Below are positions 36,203-43,299 of a DNA stretch of 46,100 nucleotides, one piece after another. Made by a program: the position numbers and the translations under genes. Positions within the stretch are counted from its first letter, which is position 1. Every line of letters starts with the position of its first letter. This DNA is from Bacteroidales bacterium (lineage in GTDB: Bacteria; Bacteroidota; Bacteroidia; Bacteroidales; Muribaculaceae), in assembly GCA_014800245.1 (NCBI GenBank), contig JAAVGM010000018.1, positions 90,944-137,043 of the forward strand. Direction: 5' to 3'. A model generated the notes under the pieces. The model searched no databases. It was not told the origin of the DNA and saw only the letters and a program-made list of their open reading frames with translations.

Positions 36203-36246
36203 TTCCCTCATAGTGATTCTTTATCCAAGGAATCATTATGAGGGAA
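36203..36246 (+). other. Long stem-loop between mce and mmdA
   Basis: TTCCCTCATAGTGATTC (36203-36219) pairs with GAATCATTATGAGGGAA (36230-36246), 16 of 17 positions, around a 10-base loop. No T run follows (TCTATATATTG), so it is not a standard terminator. It may set the ratio of mce to mmd transcripts by blocking decay or causing partial termination (inference). Confidence 0.75.
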
Positions 36247-36252
36247 TCTATA

Positions 36253-36306
36253 TATTGACATATAAATTGTCGTATTGACACTAAAATTGTCAGACCAACT
36301 TCTGAC
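36253..36306. promoter_or_regulatory. Tandem 20-bp dyad repeats upstream of mmdA
   Basis: Two adjoining units, TATTGACATATAAATTGTCG (36253-36272) and TATTGACACTAAAATTGTCA (36273-36292), each hold the dyad GACA-N7-TGTC. A third perfect dyad, GTCAGA-N6-TCTGAC, overlaps at 36289-36306. The block ends 25 bases before the mmdA start. The arrangement looks like an operator array for a dimeric protein. Confidence 0.65.
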
Positions 36307-36331
36307 TTAAATAACAATAACAATAATAACA

Positions 36332-37885
36332 ATGAGCAAGCAAGAGGAAAAAATCAGCGAGCTTATCGCAAAAAGAGCCGAAGCTCGTCTGGGCGGCGGC
36401 GAAAAAGCCATTATCAAGCAACACGAACGTGGTAAATACACAGCACGCGAGCGTATCGCAATGCTGCTTGACGAGGGCAGCTTCGAAGAGCTCGACATGT
36501 TTGTCACTCATCGTTGCACCAACTTCGGGATGGAGAAAAAACATCCCCTTGGAGATGGTGTTGTAACCGGTTTCGGTACAATCGATGGTCGTCTCGTTTA
36601 CGTTTTCGCTCAAGACTTCACAGTGCTTGGCGGTTCGCTTTCCGAAACTATGGCGCAGAAAATCTGCAAGGTGATGGACCTCGCCATGAAGATGGGAGCC
36701 CCCTGCATCGGCCTTAACGACTCAGGCGGTGCACGTATTCAGGAGGGTATCAACGCGCTCGGCGGCTATGCCGAAATCTTCCAGCGCAATATCCTTGCAT
36801 CAGGTGTGATCCCCCAGATTTCTGCAATCCTTGGTCCGTGTGCCGGCGGTGCAGTGTATAGCCCTGCCCTCACCGACTTCACTATCATGACTAAGGGTCT
36901 CTCCTATATGTTCCTCACAGGTCCGACTGTGGTTAAGACCGTTACAGGCGAGGATGTGACTCAGGAACAGCTCGGAGGTGCATCAGTTCACGCTTCCAAG
37001 AGCGGTGTGACTCATTTCGCTACTGAAAGCGAAGAAGAGGCCCTCTCCCTTGTGCGCAAACTCATCAGCTATATCCCCCAGAACAATCTTGAGGAGACTC
37101 CGCTCGTAGAATGCACCGATCCGATCGATCGTCTCGAGGATAAACTCAATGACATCATTCCCGATAGCCCCAAGCGTTCTTACGATATGTATGACGTGAT
37201 CGGAGCAATCGTTGATAATAGCGAGTTCCTTGAGGTTCAGAGAGATTTCGCAAAGAATATAATCATCGGCTTCGCGCGCATGAATGGTCAGTCGGTAGGT
37301 ATCGTTGCCAATCAGCCGAAAGTTCTTGCAGGTGTGCTTGATTCAAACGCATCTCGTAAGGCTGCCCGTTTCGTCCGCTTCTGCGACTGCTTCAATATTC
37401 CTTTGGTCACTCTCGTTGACGTTCCCGGATTCCTCCCCGGCACAGGTCAGGAATACAATGGCGTTATCGTACATGGTGCAAAACTTCTCTATGCTTACGG
37501 CGAGGCAACCGTGCCTAAGGTTACAGTTACACTCCGCAAGAGCTACGGCGGTTCGCACATCGTGATGAGCTGCAAGCAGCTCCGTGGCGATGTCAACTAT
37601 GCTTGGCCTTCTTCTGAAATCGCAGTTATGGGTGCAGAGGGTGCTGTTGGCGTGCTTTATGCTAAAGAAGCTAAGACCCACGAGAATCCCGCACAGTTCA
37701 AGCTTGAGAAAGAGGAGGAATACAAGAATCTTTTCGCCAATCCTTATCAGGCTGCAAAATATGGTTACATTGATGATGTTATCGAGCCCCGCAACACTCG
37801 TTTCCGCGTGATTAAGGCTCTTAACATGCTCGCCACCAAAAAGCAGACTAACCCGGCGAAGAAACACGGCAACATACCTCTGTAA
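36332..37885 (+). CDS. mmdA: Methylmalonyl-CoA decarboxylase, alpha (carboxyltransferase) subunit
   Basis: MmdA moves the carboxyl group from methylmalonyl-CoA to the biotin of MmdC, yielding propionyl-CoA. The 517 residues are a two-lobed acyl-CoA carboxyltransferase: the N lobe carries [20 protein letters not shown] and the C lobe [17 protein letters not shown] followed by [19 protein letters not shown]. The same fold serves propionyl-CoA carboxylase beta chains; the downstream sodium-pump beta and gamma genes make the decarboxylase assignment preferred. No SD-like motif; the leader is rich in AATAAC triplets. Confidence 0.94.
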   Translation: MSKQEEKISELIAKRAEARLGGGEKAIIKQHERGKYTARERIAMLLDEGSFEELDMFVTHRCTNFGMEKKHPLGDGVVTGFGTIDGRLVYVFAQDFTVLGGSLSETMAQKICKVMDLAMKMGAPCIGLNDSGGARIQEGINALGGYAEIFQRNILASGVIPQISAILGPCAGGAVYSPALTDFTIMTKGLSYMFLTGPTVVKTVTGEDVTQEQLGGASVHASKSGVTHFATESEEEALSLVRKLISYIPQNNLEETPLVECTDPIDRLEDKLNDIIPDSPKRSYDMYDVIGAIVDNSEFLEVQRDFAKNIIIGFARMNGQSVGIVANQPKVLAGVLDSNASRKAARFVRFCDCFNIPLVTLVDVPGFLPGTGQEYNGVIVHGAKLLYAYGEATVPKVTVTLRKSYGGSHIVMSCKQLRGDVNYAWPSSEIAVMGAEGAVGVLYAKEAKTHENPAQFKLEKEEEYKNLFANPYQAAKYGYIDDVIEPRNTRFRVIKALNMLATKKQTNPAKKHGNIPL

Positions 37886-37905
37886 AATATCCTAAAGCAA
37901 TCAAA

Positions 37906-38529
37906 ATGTTAAAGAAATATATTTTGACTGCTGCTTTCTGCTCTACATTGCTCGCAACAGCTCCGGCTGTTGCGGCAATTGCAGCAGAACCGCAACAGCA
38001 ATTCACCGAGGTATCCTCTCAAGGCGATCAGGAGAACGTCGAGGGCAACTGGGTAAACAGCGAGGAGGTCAACACAGTGCAGGAAAGCCCGATTGCAAGA
38101 AAGATGACCCAGGCTGAGAAAGCTCAGAATGCTAAAGAAAACGACAGTTCGGGCGCTGCGATCACCCTTATCGCAATGGCCATTGTGATCGGCTGTTTGG
38201 TAGTGCTTTCAATTCTCTTCAGCATTTTCGGCAAGATTTCTGCCGGAATCATGACACGCAAGAAGAAAGAAGCACACGGCGTGGATCACACCACAGCCGA
38301 GGATCACCATGAAGAGGCTGATTCGGGAGAAGCTATTGCAGCTATAGCAATGGCTCTTGCAGAGCATTTCGGTCAAGGTCACGACATGGAAGACACTATC
38401 CTTACAATCAAACGAATGAAAAAGGCCTATTCTCCATGGAACTCCAAGATCTATAATATGCGTCATATGCCCGAACATCCCGCTGCTTCGGCTTCCGTGA
38501 GACGCCCTTTGGCAAATAACCCTCGATAA
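37906..38529 (+). CDS. OadG-like small membrane subunit of the decarboxylase sodium pump
   Basis: A 207-residue protein with a signal-like N-terminus (about residues 1-27), a polar segment, one membrane helix (about 84-108, AITLIAMAIVIGCLVVLSIL), and a His/Glu/Asp-rich cytoplasmic stretch. The conserved C-terminus of Bacteroidota OadG-like proteins follows (MEDTILTIKRMKKAYSPWNS). OadG/MmdD subunits hold the carboxyltransferase to the membrane beta subunit. The placement between mmdA and the biotin carrier gene supports this. Whether the N-terminus is cleaved is unclear. Confidence 0.85.
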   Translation: MLKKYILTAAFCSTLLATAPAVAAIAAEPQQQFTEVSSQGDQENVEGNWVNSEEVNTVQESPIARKMTQAEKAQNAKENDSSGAAITLIAMAIVIGCLVVLSILFSIFGKISAGIMTRKKKEAHGVDHTTAEDHHEEADSGEAIAAIAMALAEHFGQGHDMEDTILTIKRMKKAYSPWNSKIYNMRHMPEHPAASASVRRPLANNPR

Positions 38530-38551
38530 AATTTTTATTCATTGAAAAGAA

Positions 38552-38989
38552 ATGAAAGAATACAAGTATAAAATCAATGGTATGAAATTCACCGTGAATG
38601 TAGGCGATGTTTCCGATAATCAAGTCATGGTGGAGGTCAATGGCGTGCCTTATAAAGTGGAGATCGACAAGGCGGCTCCTCAGAAACCGGCACTCTCTCA
38701 AAGCGGCAAAACTGCCGGAATTTCCGGCGCCGTCACCACAAGCACACCCTCACCCAAACCTGTGGTTGCAAATAATGCTTCCGCTGTGAAGTCTCCGCTT
38801 CCCGGCACAATCATGGGATTCAACGTCAAGGTGGGCGACACTGTAAAATCAGGCGACACCGTTTGTGTGCTCGAAGCCATGAAGATGGAAAATGACGTGA
38901 AGACTATCAACGCAGGCACTGTGAAACAGATTCTCGTCAATGTGGGCGATGCAATTCTTGAGGGTACTGACATTATGATCATTGAATAA
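38552..38989 (+). CDS. mmdC: Biotin carrier subunit of methylmalonyl-CoA decarboxylase
   Basis: A 145-residue biotinyl protein: an N-terminal beta segment (about 1-50), a Pro/Ala/Ser/Thr-rich flexible linker (about 50-80), and a biotinyl domain (about 78-145) with the biotinylation motif EAMKMEND, acceptor Lys111. It carries CO2 from MmdA to MmdB. It begins 22 bases after the OadG-like gene. Confidence 0.95.
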   Translation: MKEYKYKINGMKFTVNVGDVSDNQVMVEVNGVPYKVEIDKAAPQKPALSQSGKTAGISGAVTTSTPSPKPVVANNASAVKSPLPGTIMGFNVKVGDTVKSGDTVCVLEAMKMENDVKTINAGTVKQILVNVGDAILEGTDIMIIE

Positions 38990-39047
38990 GAATAGATAGT
39001 TTCAAATAAAAACTGTTAACCTTCTTCCTCTTAGAATTTAACCTACC

Positions 39048-40223
39048 ATGCTTCTAAATTTATTGTGCAATTATTCCTTCGGAGAATTCCTGAAACAGAC
39101 AATGGAGTCGTTCTGGCAATTCACCGGATTCTATAATTGCGAGTGGACAAACATTGTGATGCTTGCCGTCGGATGTTTCTTTGTCTGGCTCGCCATTAAG
39201 AAAAATTTCGAACCCCTTCTGCTCGTGCCTATCGGTTTCGGTATGCTAATCGGCAACATCCCTTTCCAACCCGGAATGGAAATCGGCATTTATGAGCCGG
39301 GGTCTGTGCTAAATATCCTATATAATGGTGTTGAGAAAGGATGGTATCCTCCTCTTATCTTCCTTGGAATCGGTGCGATGACCGACTTTTCCGCGCTTCT
39401 TGCCAATCCTAAGCTTATGGTGATCGGTGCATGTGCCCAGTTTGGTATCTTCGGAGCCTATATGCTTGCACTCCTATGCGGTTTCGATCCCCTCTCGGCA
39501 GGGTGTGTGGCAATCATCGGCGGTGCCGACGGACCGACAGCTATCTTCACCACATCTAAGCTTAATCCCGCGATGTTGGGTGCCGTAGCGGTGTCGGCAT
39601 ATTCATATATGGCCCTCATTCCGCTAATTCAGCCCCCTATCATGCGTCTTTTCACCACCAAGGAGGAACGCCTGATCAAGATGAAACCCGCTCGCGTAGT
39701 GAGCCAGAATGAGAAAATCATTTTCCCGATTGTAGGATTGATTCTCACTTGCTTCGTGGTTCCTTCGGGTCTCCCCCTCTTAGGCATGCTATTCTTCGGC
39801 AATCTTCTTCGCGAGAGCGGCGTGACCACACGTCTTGCCAAAACCGCAAGCAACGCAATGACCGATATCGTTACAATCCTTTTAGGTCTGACCGTTGGTG
39901 CTTCCACCCAGGCCGACAAATTCCTCACTCTTGACACTATCAAGATCTTCGGACTTGGATTCGTTGCATTTATCATTGCATCTTGTGCCGGTGTGCTTTC
40001 AGTGAAGATTTTCAATATCTTCCTGAAAAAAGACAAGAAGATCAATCCGCTTATCGGAAATGCCGGAGTATCGGCTGTGCCGATGGCTGCTCGTATCTCC
40101 AACAATGTAGGATTGGAATATGATCCCACCAACTATCTTCTTATGCATGCCATGGGCCCGAATGTAGCCGGTGTGATCGGCTCTGCCGTAGCAGCCGGTG
40201 TGCTCCTAAGCTTCCTCGGATAA
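39048..40223 (+). CDS. mmdB: Sodium-pump decarboxylase beta subunit
   Basis: MmdB decarboxylates carboxybiotin and exports Na+, turning propionate formation into a sodium gradient. The 391-residue membrane protein has about ten hydrophobic segments and the signature GGADGPTAIFTTSKLNP with Asp161, which matches the sodium-binding aspartate of OadB/MmdB. Also seen are IGAMTDFSALLANPK and NNVGLEYDPTNYLLMHAMGP near the C-terminus. It ends the cluster and is followed by a terminator. Confidence 0.95.
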   Translation: MLLNLLCNYSFGEFLKQTMESFWQFTGFYNCEWTNIVMLAVGCFFVWLAIKKNFEPLLLVPIGFGMLIGNIPFQPGMEIGIYEPGSVLNILYNGVEKGWYPPLIFLGIGAMTDFSALLANPKLMVIGACAQFGIFGAYMLALLCGFDPLSAGCVAIIGGADGPTAIFTTSKLNPAMLGAVAVSAYSYMALIPLIQPPIMRLFTTKEERLIKMKPARVVSQNEKIIFPIVGLILTCFVVPSGLPLLGMLFFGNLLRESGVTTRLAKTASNAMTDIVTILLGLTVGASTQADKFLTLDTIKIFGLGFVAFIIASCAGVLSVKIFNIFLKKDKKINPLIGNAGVSAVPMAARISNNVGLEYDPTNYLLMHAMGPNVAGVIGSAVAAGVLLSFLG

Positions 40224-40251
40224 GATAGAAAATAAAGACTTAAATATATTC

Positions 40252-40288
40252 AAAAGGGAGAGCCTTCCGGCTTTCCCTTTATTATTTT
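40252..40288 (+). terminator. Terminator of the mmd cluster
   Basis: AAAGGGAGAGCC pairs with GGCTTTCCCTTT (one G-U pair) around TTCC, followed by a T-rich stretch. Confidence 0.88.
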
Positions 40289-40493
40289 TATTATTTCCGA
40301 TATATCTGATAATTCAAATAAAAAAAATTTAAAAAATATTCAAAACATTTTCATTATTGTAAATGTTATATTATTGTGTAAAAACGCACTCTCTTCATCC
40401 ACTCACACTTTTTGAAATAATTAAATCTGTGAGAAACACCTCTTTACTCAATAAAATCCATTCAACGATCTAAACTTAATCGTAAGAAGAGAA

Positions 40494-40847
40494 ATGATTA
40501 CAGACGAAGTAATAAAGGAAATCTACAAAACCTACGGAAAACCTCACAAGCATCGCGAGGAACTGCGTCTTGATTATTTCATAGACCTTCTGAGCGAATT
40601 TCACAAGCTGACTATTGTTGACGATGATGAAATAATCGTTGAGAATCTCGATGAATTCAATCCTTTCCGCCGTTTCCTTATCCGTGGTCTCCACGCCGTG
40701 ATTGAATTCGACACATATGTCGCATTCGTATTTCAGGGACATATCCTGTTCTTTGGGAAAGAAGACAATTCCTTGCAAGTCCATATGCGACCTGAAAGAA
40801 AGAAATCTCTATGGGATTCCATTTTCGGAAACGACGACGATTTCTAA
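40494..40847 (+). CDS. Conserved-looking hypothetical protein, 117 residues
   Basis: I do not recognise a family. The 117-residue protein opens with a charged helix (DEVIKEIYKTYGKPHKHREE), has a middle strand-rich part (KLTIVDDDEIIVENLDEF, RFLIRGLHAVIEFDTYVAFV), and an acidic C-terminus (FGNDDDF). No signal peptide or membrane helix. Codon use is like its neighbours and a terminator follows, so it looks real. It is preceded by 270 bases of very AT-rich sequence without a clean promoter match and converges on the pRiA4b ORF-3-like gene. Confidence 0.75.
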   Translation: MITDEVIKEIYKTYGKPHKHREELRLDYFIDLLSEFHKLTIVDDDEIIVENLDEFNPFRRFLIRGLHAVIEFDTYVAFVFQGHILFFGKEDNSLQVHMRPERKKSLWDSIFGNDDDF

Positions 40848-40850
40848 TAT

Positions 40851-40869
40851 AAGGTTATAGGGTTATAAG
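40851..40869. repeat. Dispersed GGTTATAAG-type repeat, copy 2
   Basis: AAGGTTATAGGGTTATAAG, identical to 22413-22431, beginning three bases after the stop of the hypothetical gene and just before the bidirectional terminator. Confidence 0.75.
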
Positions 40870-40883
40870 ATTATAAGAAATAA

Positions 40884-40920
40884 ATGAAGCTCCCACGCAT
40901 TCGCTGCATGGGAGCTTCCT
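40884..40920. terminator. Bidirectional terminator between two convergent small genes
   Basis: GAAGCTCCCA and TGGGAGCTTC pair as the base of a stem that continues with GCA/TGC across a small internal mismatch. The minus-strand side is followed by T-rich sequence. Confidence 0.8.
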
Positions 40921-40962
40921 CATTTAATTAGCCTTCAATAAAGCGGAGCACGAAATCAAAGA

Positions 40963-41511
40963 TCAATTCAGATCCATGATATCGAATCCCTCCGAAAGTT
41001 CTTCATCATTGAAGTCGGCGGCAGGATAGATGTCGATATCATCGAAATCCTCCACCTTCTTCTGGGCGGCAGTATCAATCTTCTTCTCGAAGACATCAAG
41101 ATCGATAAACTGCTTCGGTCCCTTTCCTCTCTTCATAGTGCATAAAGGATCTGTGAGGCGACGAGAAGGGATAATTTCTTTCAATTCCATGAAGAATCCA
41201 CGCTGAGTCATATAGTCAAACTCGAAAATCAGTCGCTGGCCCTCCTCCTCTATAAGTTCGCTGAGGGTAGTATCCTCCATAAGCCATAAATCGGTATCGC
41301 TCGACGACTCTCCCATATCCTCAAGTGTGATCTCCTCCTGTTTGTTCCATTCATCATCGCATAGGAAGAATGAGTCGAGTTCATCCTTTGTGAAATCTAC
41401 GCTGTCAAGAATGGCATTTCTGAATTGAAGGAAAGTGTTCTCCGAATCTATTTCAATTTCTCGCGAGAAGTTATTGACTTCGTCGCTGACCAATTTGAAT
41501 CTATAAACCAT
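40963..41511 (-). CDS. Plasmid pRiA4b ORF-3-like acidic protein
   Basis: A 182-residue protein of the PRiA4_ORF3-like type (PF07929), a fold found widely in bacteria, sometimes beside transposons. Residues about 1-130 are the domain: FKLVSDEVNNFSREIEID, FLQFRNAIL, then an acidic loop and the RLIFEFDYMTQRGFFMELKEI core. The C-terminal 50 residues are strongly acidic (VEDFDDIDIYPAADFNDEEL). Function is unknown, and there is no transposase nearby, so it is more likely a resident gene than a passenger. It has its own promoter. Confidence 0.82.
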   Translation of the reverse strand: MVYRFKLVSDEVNNFSREIEIDSENTFLQFRNAILDSVDFTKDELDSFFLCDDEWNKQEEITLEDMGESSSDTDLWLMEDTTLSELIEEEGQRLIFEFDYMTQRGFFMELKEIIPSRRLTDPLCTMKRGKGPKQFIDLDVFEKKIDTAAQKKVEDFDDIDIYPAADFNDEELSEGFDIMDLN

Positions 41512-41545
41512 AATATGATTTTTGCTTGTAGTTTTCTTTCTTATT

Positions 41546-41586
41546 TTTCGTATGCGAAATTAAAACATTTATACAAATTATTCAAA
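41546..41586 (-). promoter_or_regulatory. Promoter of the pRiA4b ORF-3-like gene, with a palindrome at the -7
   Basis: Minus strand: TTTG at 41586-41583, 20 bases, then TAATTTCG (41562-41555), one base from TAnnTTTG. A perfect dyad TTTCG-N4-CGAAA (41546-41559) overlaps the -7 element and would suit a repressor. Confidence 0.5.
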
Positions 41587-41651
41587 TATTCCTTGCATAA
41601 TTTTTTTACATATACTGCCCTTTTTTTATTCTTTTGTAATTTTTTTATTTT

Positions 41652-41697
41652 TTCACAAAAAATAGGTGGCAACCCTTGCAAATTCGGGTTGCCACCT
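41652..41697 (-). terminator. Terminator after spt
   Basis: AGGTGGCAACCC (41664-41675) and GGGTTGCCACCT (41686-41697) make a perfect 12-bp stem around a 10-base loop. On the minus strand ATTTTTTG follows. Confidence 0.93.
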
Positions 41698-41722
41698 GCA
41701 TATAAAAGTATCGAATTATATC

Positions 41723-42913
41723 TTATTTCTTCAAGAGATCGTATTTTTTGAACACCTTCTCTATGGCCTCAAGCGAGCGTGTCACTTGCTCTTTGGTATG
41801 AGTAGCCATAAGCGAATAGCGGATCAAAGTGTCTTGAGGAGCCACTGCCGGAGTCACGACCGGATTCACGAACACACCTTCATCAAGAAGATCGCGTGTC
41901 ACATGGAATGTCTTATAATCATCGCGAATGAAGAGCGGAATAATCGGAGTCGATGTATGACCGATCTCACATCCCATCGCACGGAATGATTCAAGCGCAT
42001 AATTAGTGATCTTCCAGAGATGCTCCTGACGCTCCGGCTCGGCAAGCATGATATCGAGAGCTGCATTTGCAGCAGCTGTAGATGCCGGAGTGATGGAGGC
42101 GGTGAAGATATAAGAACGTGAATGATGACGGAGATAATTGGTGATCACCTTGTCGGTGGCGATGAAACCGCCCAAAGAAGCAAACGACTTGGAGAATGTG
42201 CCCATTATAAGATCCACATCATCGGTGACGCCGAAATGATTGCAAGTGCCTCGGCCTCCCTCGCCAAACACACCGATGCCATGAGCCTCATCCACCATTA
42301 TCTGAGCATTGTATTGCTTGGCCAAACGCACAATCTCGGGAAGATTTGCCACATCGCCCTCCATAGAGAAGACGCCATCGGTAACGATGAGCTTCACCTT
42401 GTCGGGATCGCATTTCTTAAGTTGAGTCTCAAGAGATGCCATGTCGTTGTGTTTATACTTAAGATAATTTGAGAAAGAAAGACGACGACCCTCAATAATC
42501 GACGCATGATCCTGCTCATCAAGGATGATATAATCCTCTCTTCCGGTAAGAGTAGATACCACTCCGAGGTTAACGCCGAAACCTGTGGAATAAAGCATCG
42601 CATCTTCTTTGCCAACATAGTCGGCGATACGGGCCTCAAAATCTTTATGAATGTCAAGCGTACCATTAAGGAAGGGGGAGCCGGCCATGCCGGTACCATA
42701 TTTCTTTGTTGCTTCAATAGCCGCTTCAATCACCTTGGGATGATTTGTCAGGCCCATATAGCTGTTTGAGCCAAACATAAGCACTTTCTTGCCGTGCATC
42801 ATCACCTCAGTGTTCTGCTCGCTGGAGATTGCGCGGAAATAAGGGTAGATTCCGGCCTCTTTTGCTCGCTGAGGGGCATCATAAGCCGATAGTTTCTCTT
42901 GTAAGGGCTTCAT
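41723..42913 (-). CDS. spt: Serine palmitoyltransferase (alpha-oxoamine synthase family)
   Basis: A PLP enzyme of 396 residues that condenses serine with a long-chain acyl-CoA, the first step of sphingolipid synthesis, a Bacteroidales trait. It aligns by eye over its full length with Bacteroides serine palmitoyltransferase: YPYFR near residue 23, KVLMFGSNSYMGLTNHPK, HNDMASLETQLKKC, IMVDEAHGIGVFGEGGRG, and MGTFSKSFASLGGF with the PLP lysine Lys242. It differs from 2-amino-3-ketobutyrate ligase and 8-amino-7-oxononanoate synthase in these segments. At GTGMAGSPFLNGT, Pro80 replaces an arginine usual in the family. No ceramide-related genes adjoin it. Confidence 0.87.
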   Translation of the reverse strand: MKPLQEKLSAYDAPQRAKEAGIYPYFRAISSEQNTEVMMHGKKVLMFGSNSYMGLTNHPKVIEAAIEATKKYGTGMAGSPFLNGTLDIHKDFEARIADYVGKEDAMLYSTGFGVNLGVVSTLTGREDYIILDEQDHASIIEGRRLSFSNYLKYKHNDMASLETQLKKCDPDKVKLIVTDGVFSMEGDVANLPEIVRLAKQYNAQIMVDEAHGIGVFGEGGRGTCNHFGVTDDVDLIMGTFSKSFASLGGFIATDKVITNYLRHHSRSYIFTASITPASTAAANAALDIMLAEPERQEHLWKITNYALESFRAMGCEIGHTSTPIIPLFIRDDYKTFHVTRDLLDEGVFVNPVVTPAVAPQDTLIRYSLMATHTKEQVTRSLEAIEKVFKKYDLLKK

Positions 42914-42986
42914 ATTATAATTTTATTTCTGCTCTTTTTTATTTGGAATCGTTCGGAAGCTCCTAAAAACTTCCTATATCAGAATG

Positions 42987-43018
42987 CAAAGTTAACAATT
43001 TCTCTTATAATTCCACAA
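42987..43018 (-). promoter_or_regulatory. Bacteroides-type promoter for spt
   Basis: Minus strand: TTG at 43018-43016, 21 bases, then TAACTTTG at 42994-42987 followed by C. The -7 element is exact; the spacer is slightly long. About 65 bases of leader precede the start codon. Confidence 0.65.
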
Positions 43019-43050
43019 TTTTAAGCCTATTTTTTATTCATTTTCATTAA

Positions 43051-43077
43051 ATTTTGTCAATTTTGTCAATTTTGACA
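43051..43077. repeat. 9-bp triplicate with palindrome upstream of spt
   Basis: Three head-to-tail units, ATTTTGTCA, ATTTTGTCA and ATTTTGACA. The last two form the perfect dyad TGTCAA-TT-TTGACA (43064-43077). It lies 33-60 bases upstream of the spt -33 element, a common activator position, and over 220 bases from dnaK. Confidence 0.65.
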
Positions 43078-43299
43078 CATCTTTATCCAATTCTAATAAT
43101 ATTTTTAATACACTATTTATCAGTATATTAATAAAAATATCAAAGATTTTTTCGAGCAAAGCGACCCATTTAGCATGTGATTTGTTTATATTAGTGAGAG
43201 CACGATAAAGAAGCTCCGAAAGAAATTCCGGCAGTCTCCCGGGCTCATAAAAGTAAAAGAAAACGATAGAAATAAAAACAATAAAACATTATAAAAGTC

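Larger units (their letters stand above)
42914..43299. other. Intergenic region between divergent spt and dnaK
   Basis: 386 very AT-rich bases without a gene. They hold the spt promoter (42987-43018), a 9-bp triplicate with a palindrome (43051-43077), and an AT-rich stretch to about 43160. For dnaK I find no convincing TAnnTTTG element and no CIRCE repeat; its transcription start is probably in 43150-43230. Confidence 0.6.

Noticed and set aside
36332-37885. Propionyl-CoA carboxylase beta chain
   Set aside because: The fold is the same, but no biotin carboxylase gene is present, while sodium-pump beta and OadG-like genes follow directly.
41723-42913. 2-amino-3-ketobutyrate CoA ligase or 8-amino-7-oxononanoate synthase
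   Set aside because: Several long segments match Bacteroides serine palmitoyltransferase instead, and no threonine dehydrogenase or biotin genes are near.
43100-43299. CIRCE or sigma-32-like heat-shock element before dnaK
   Set aside because: No TTAGCACTC-type inverted repeat and no convincing -35/-10 pair could be seen.
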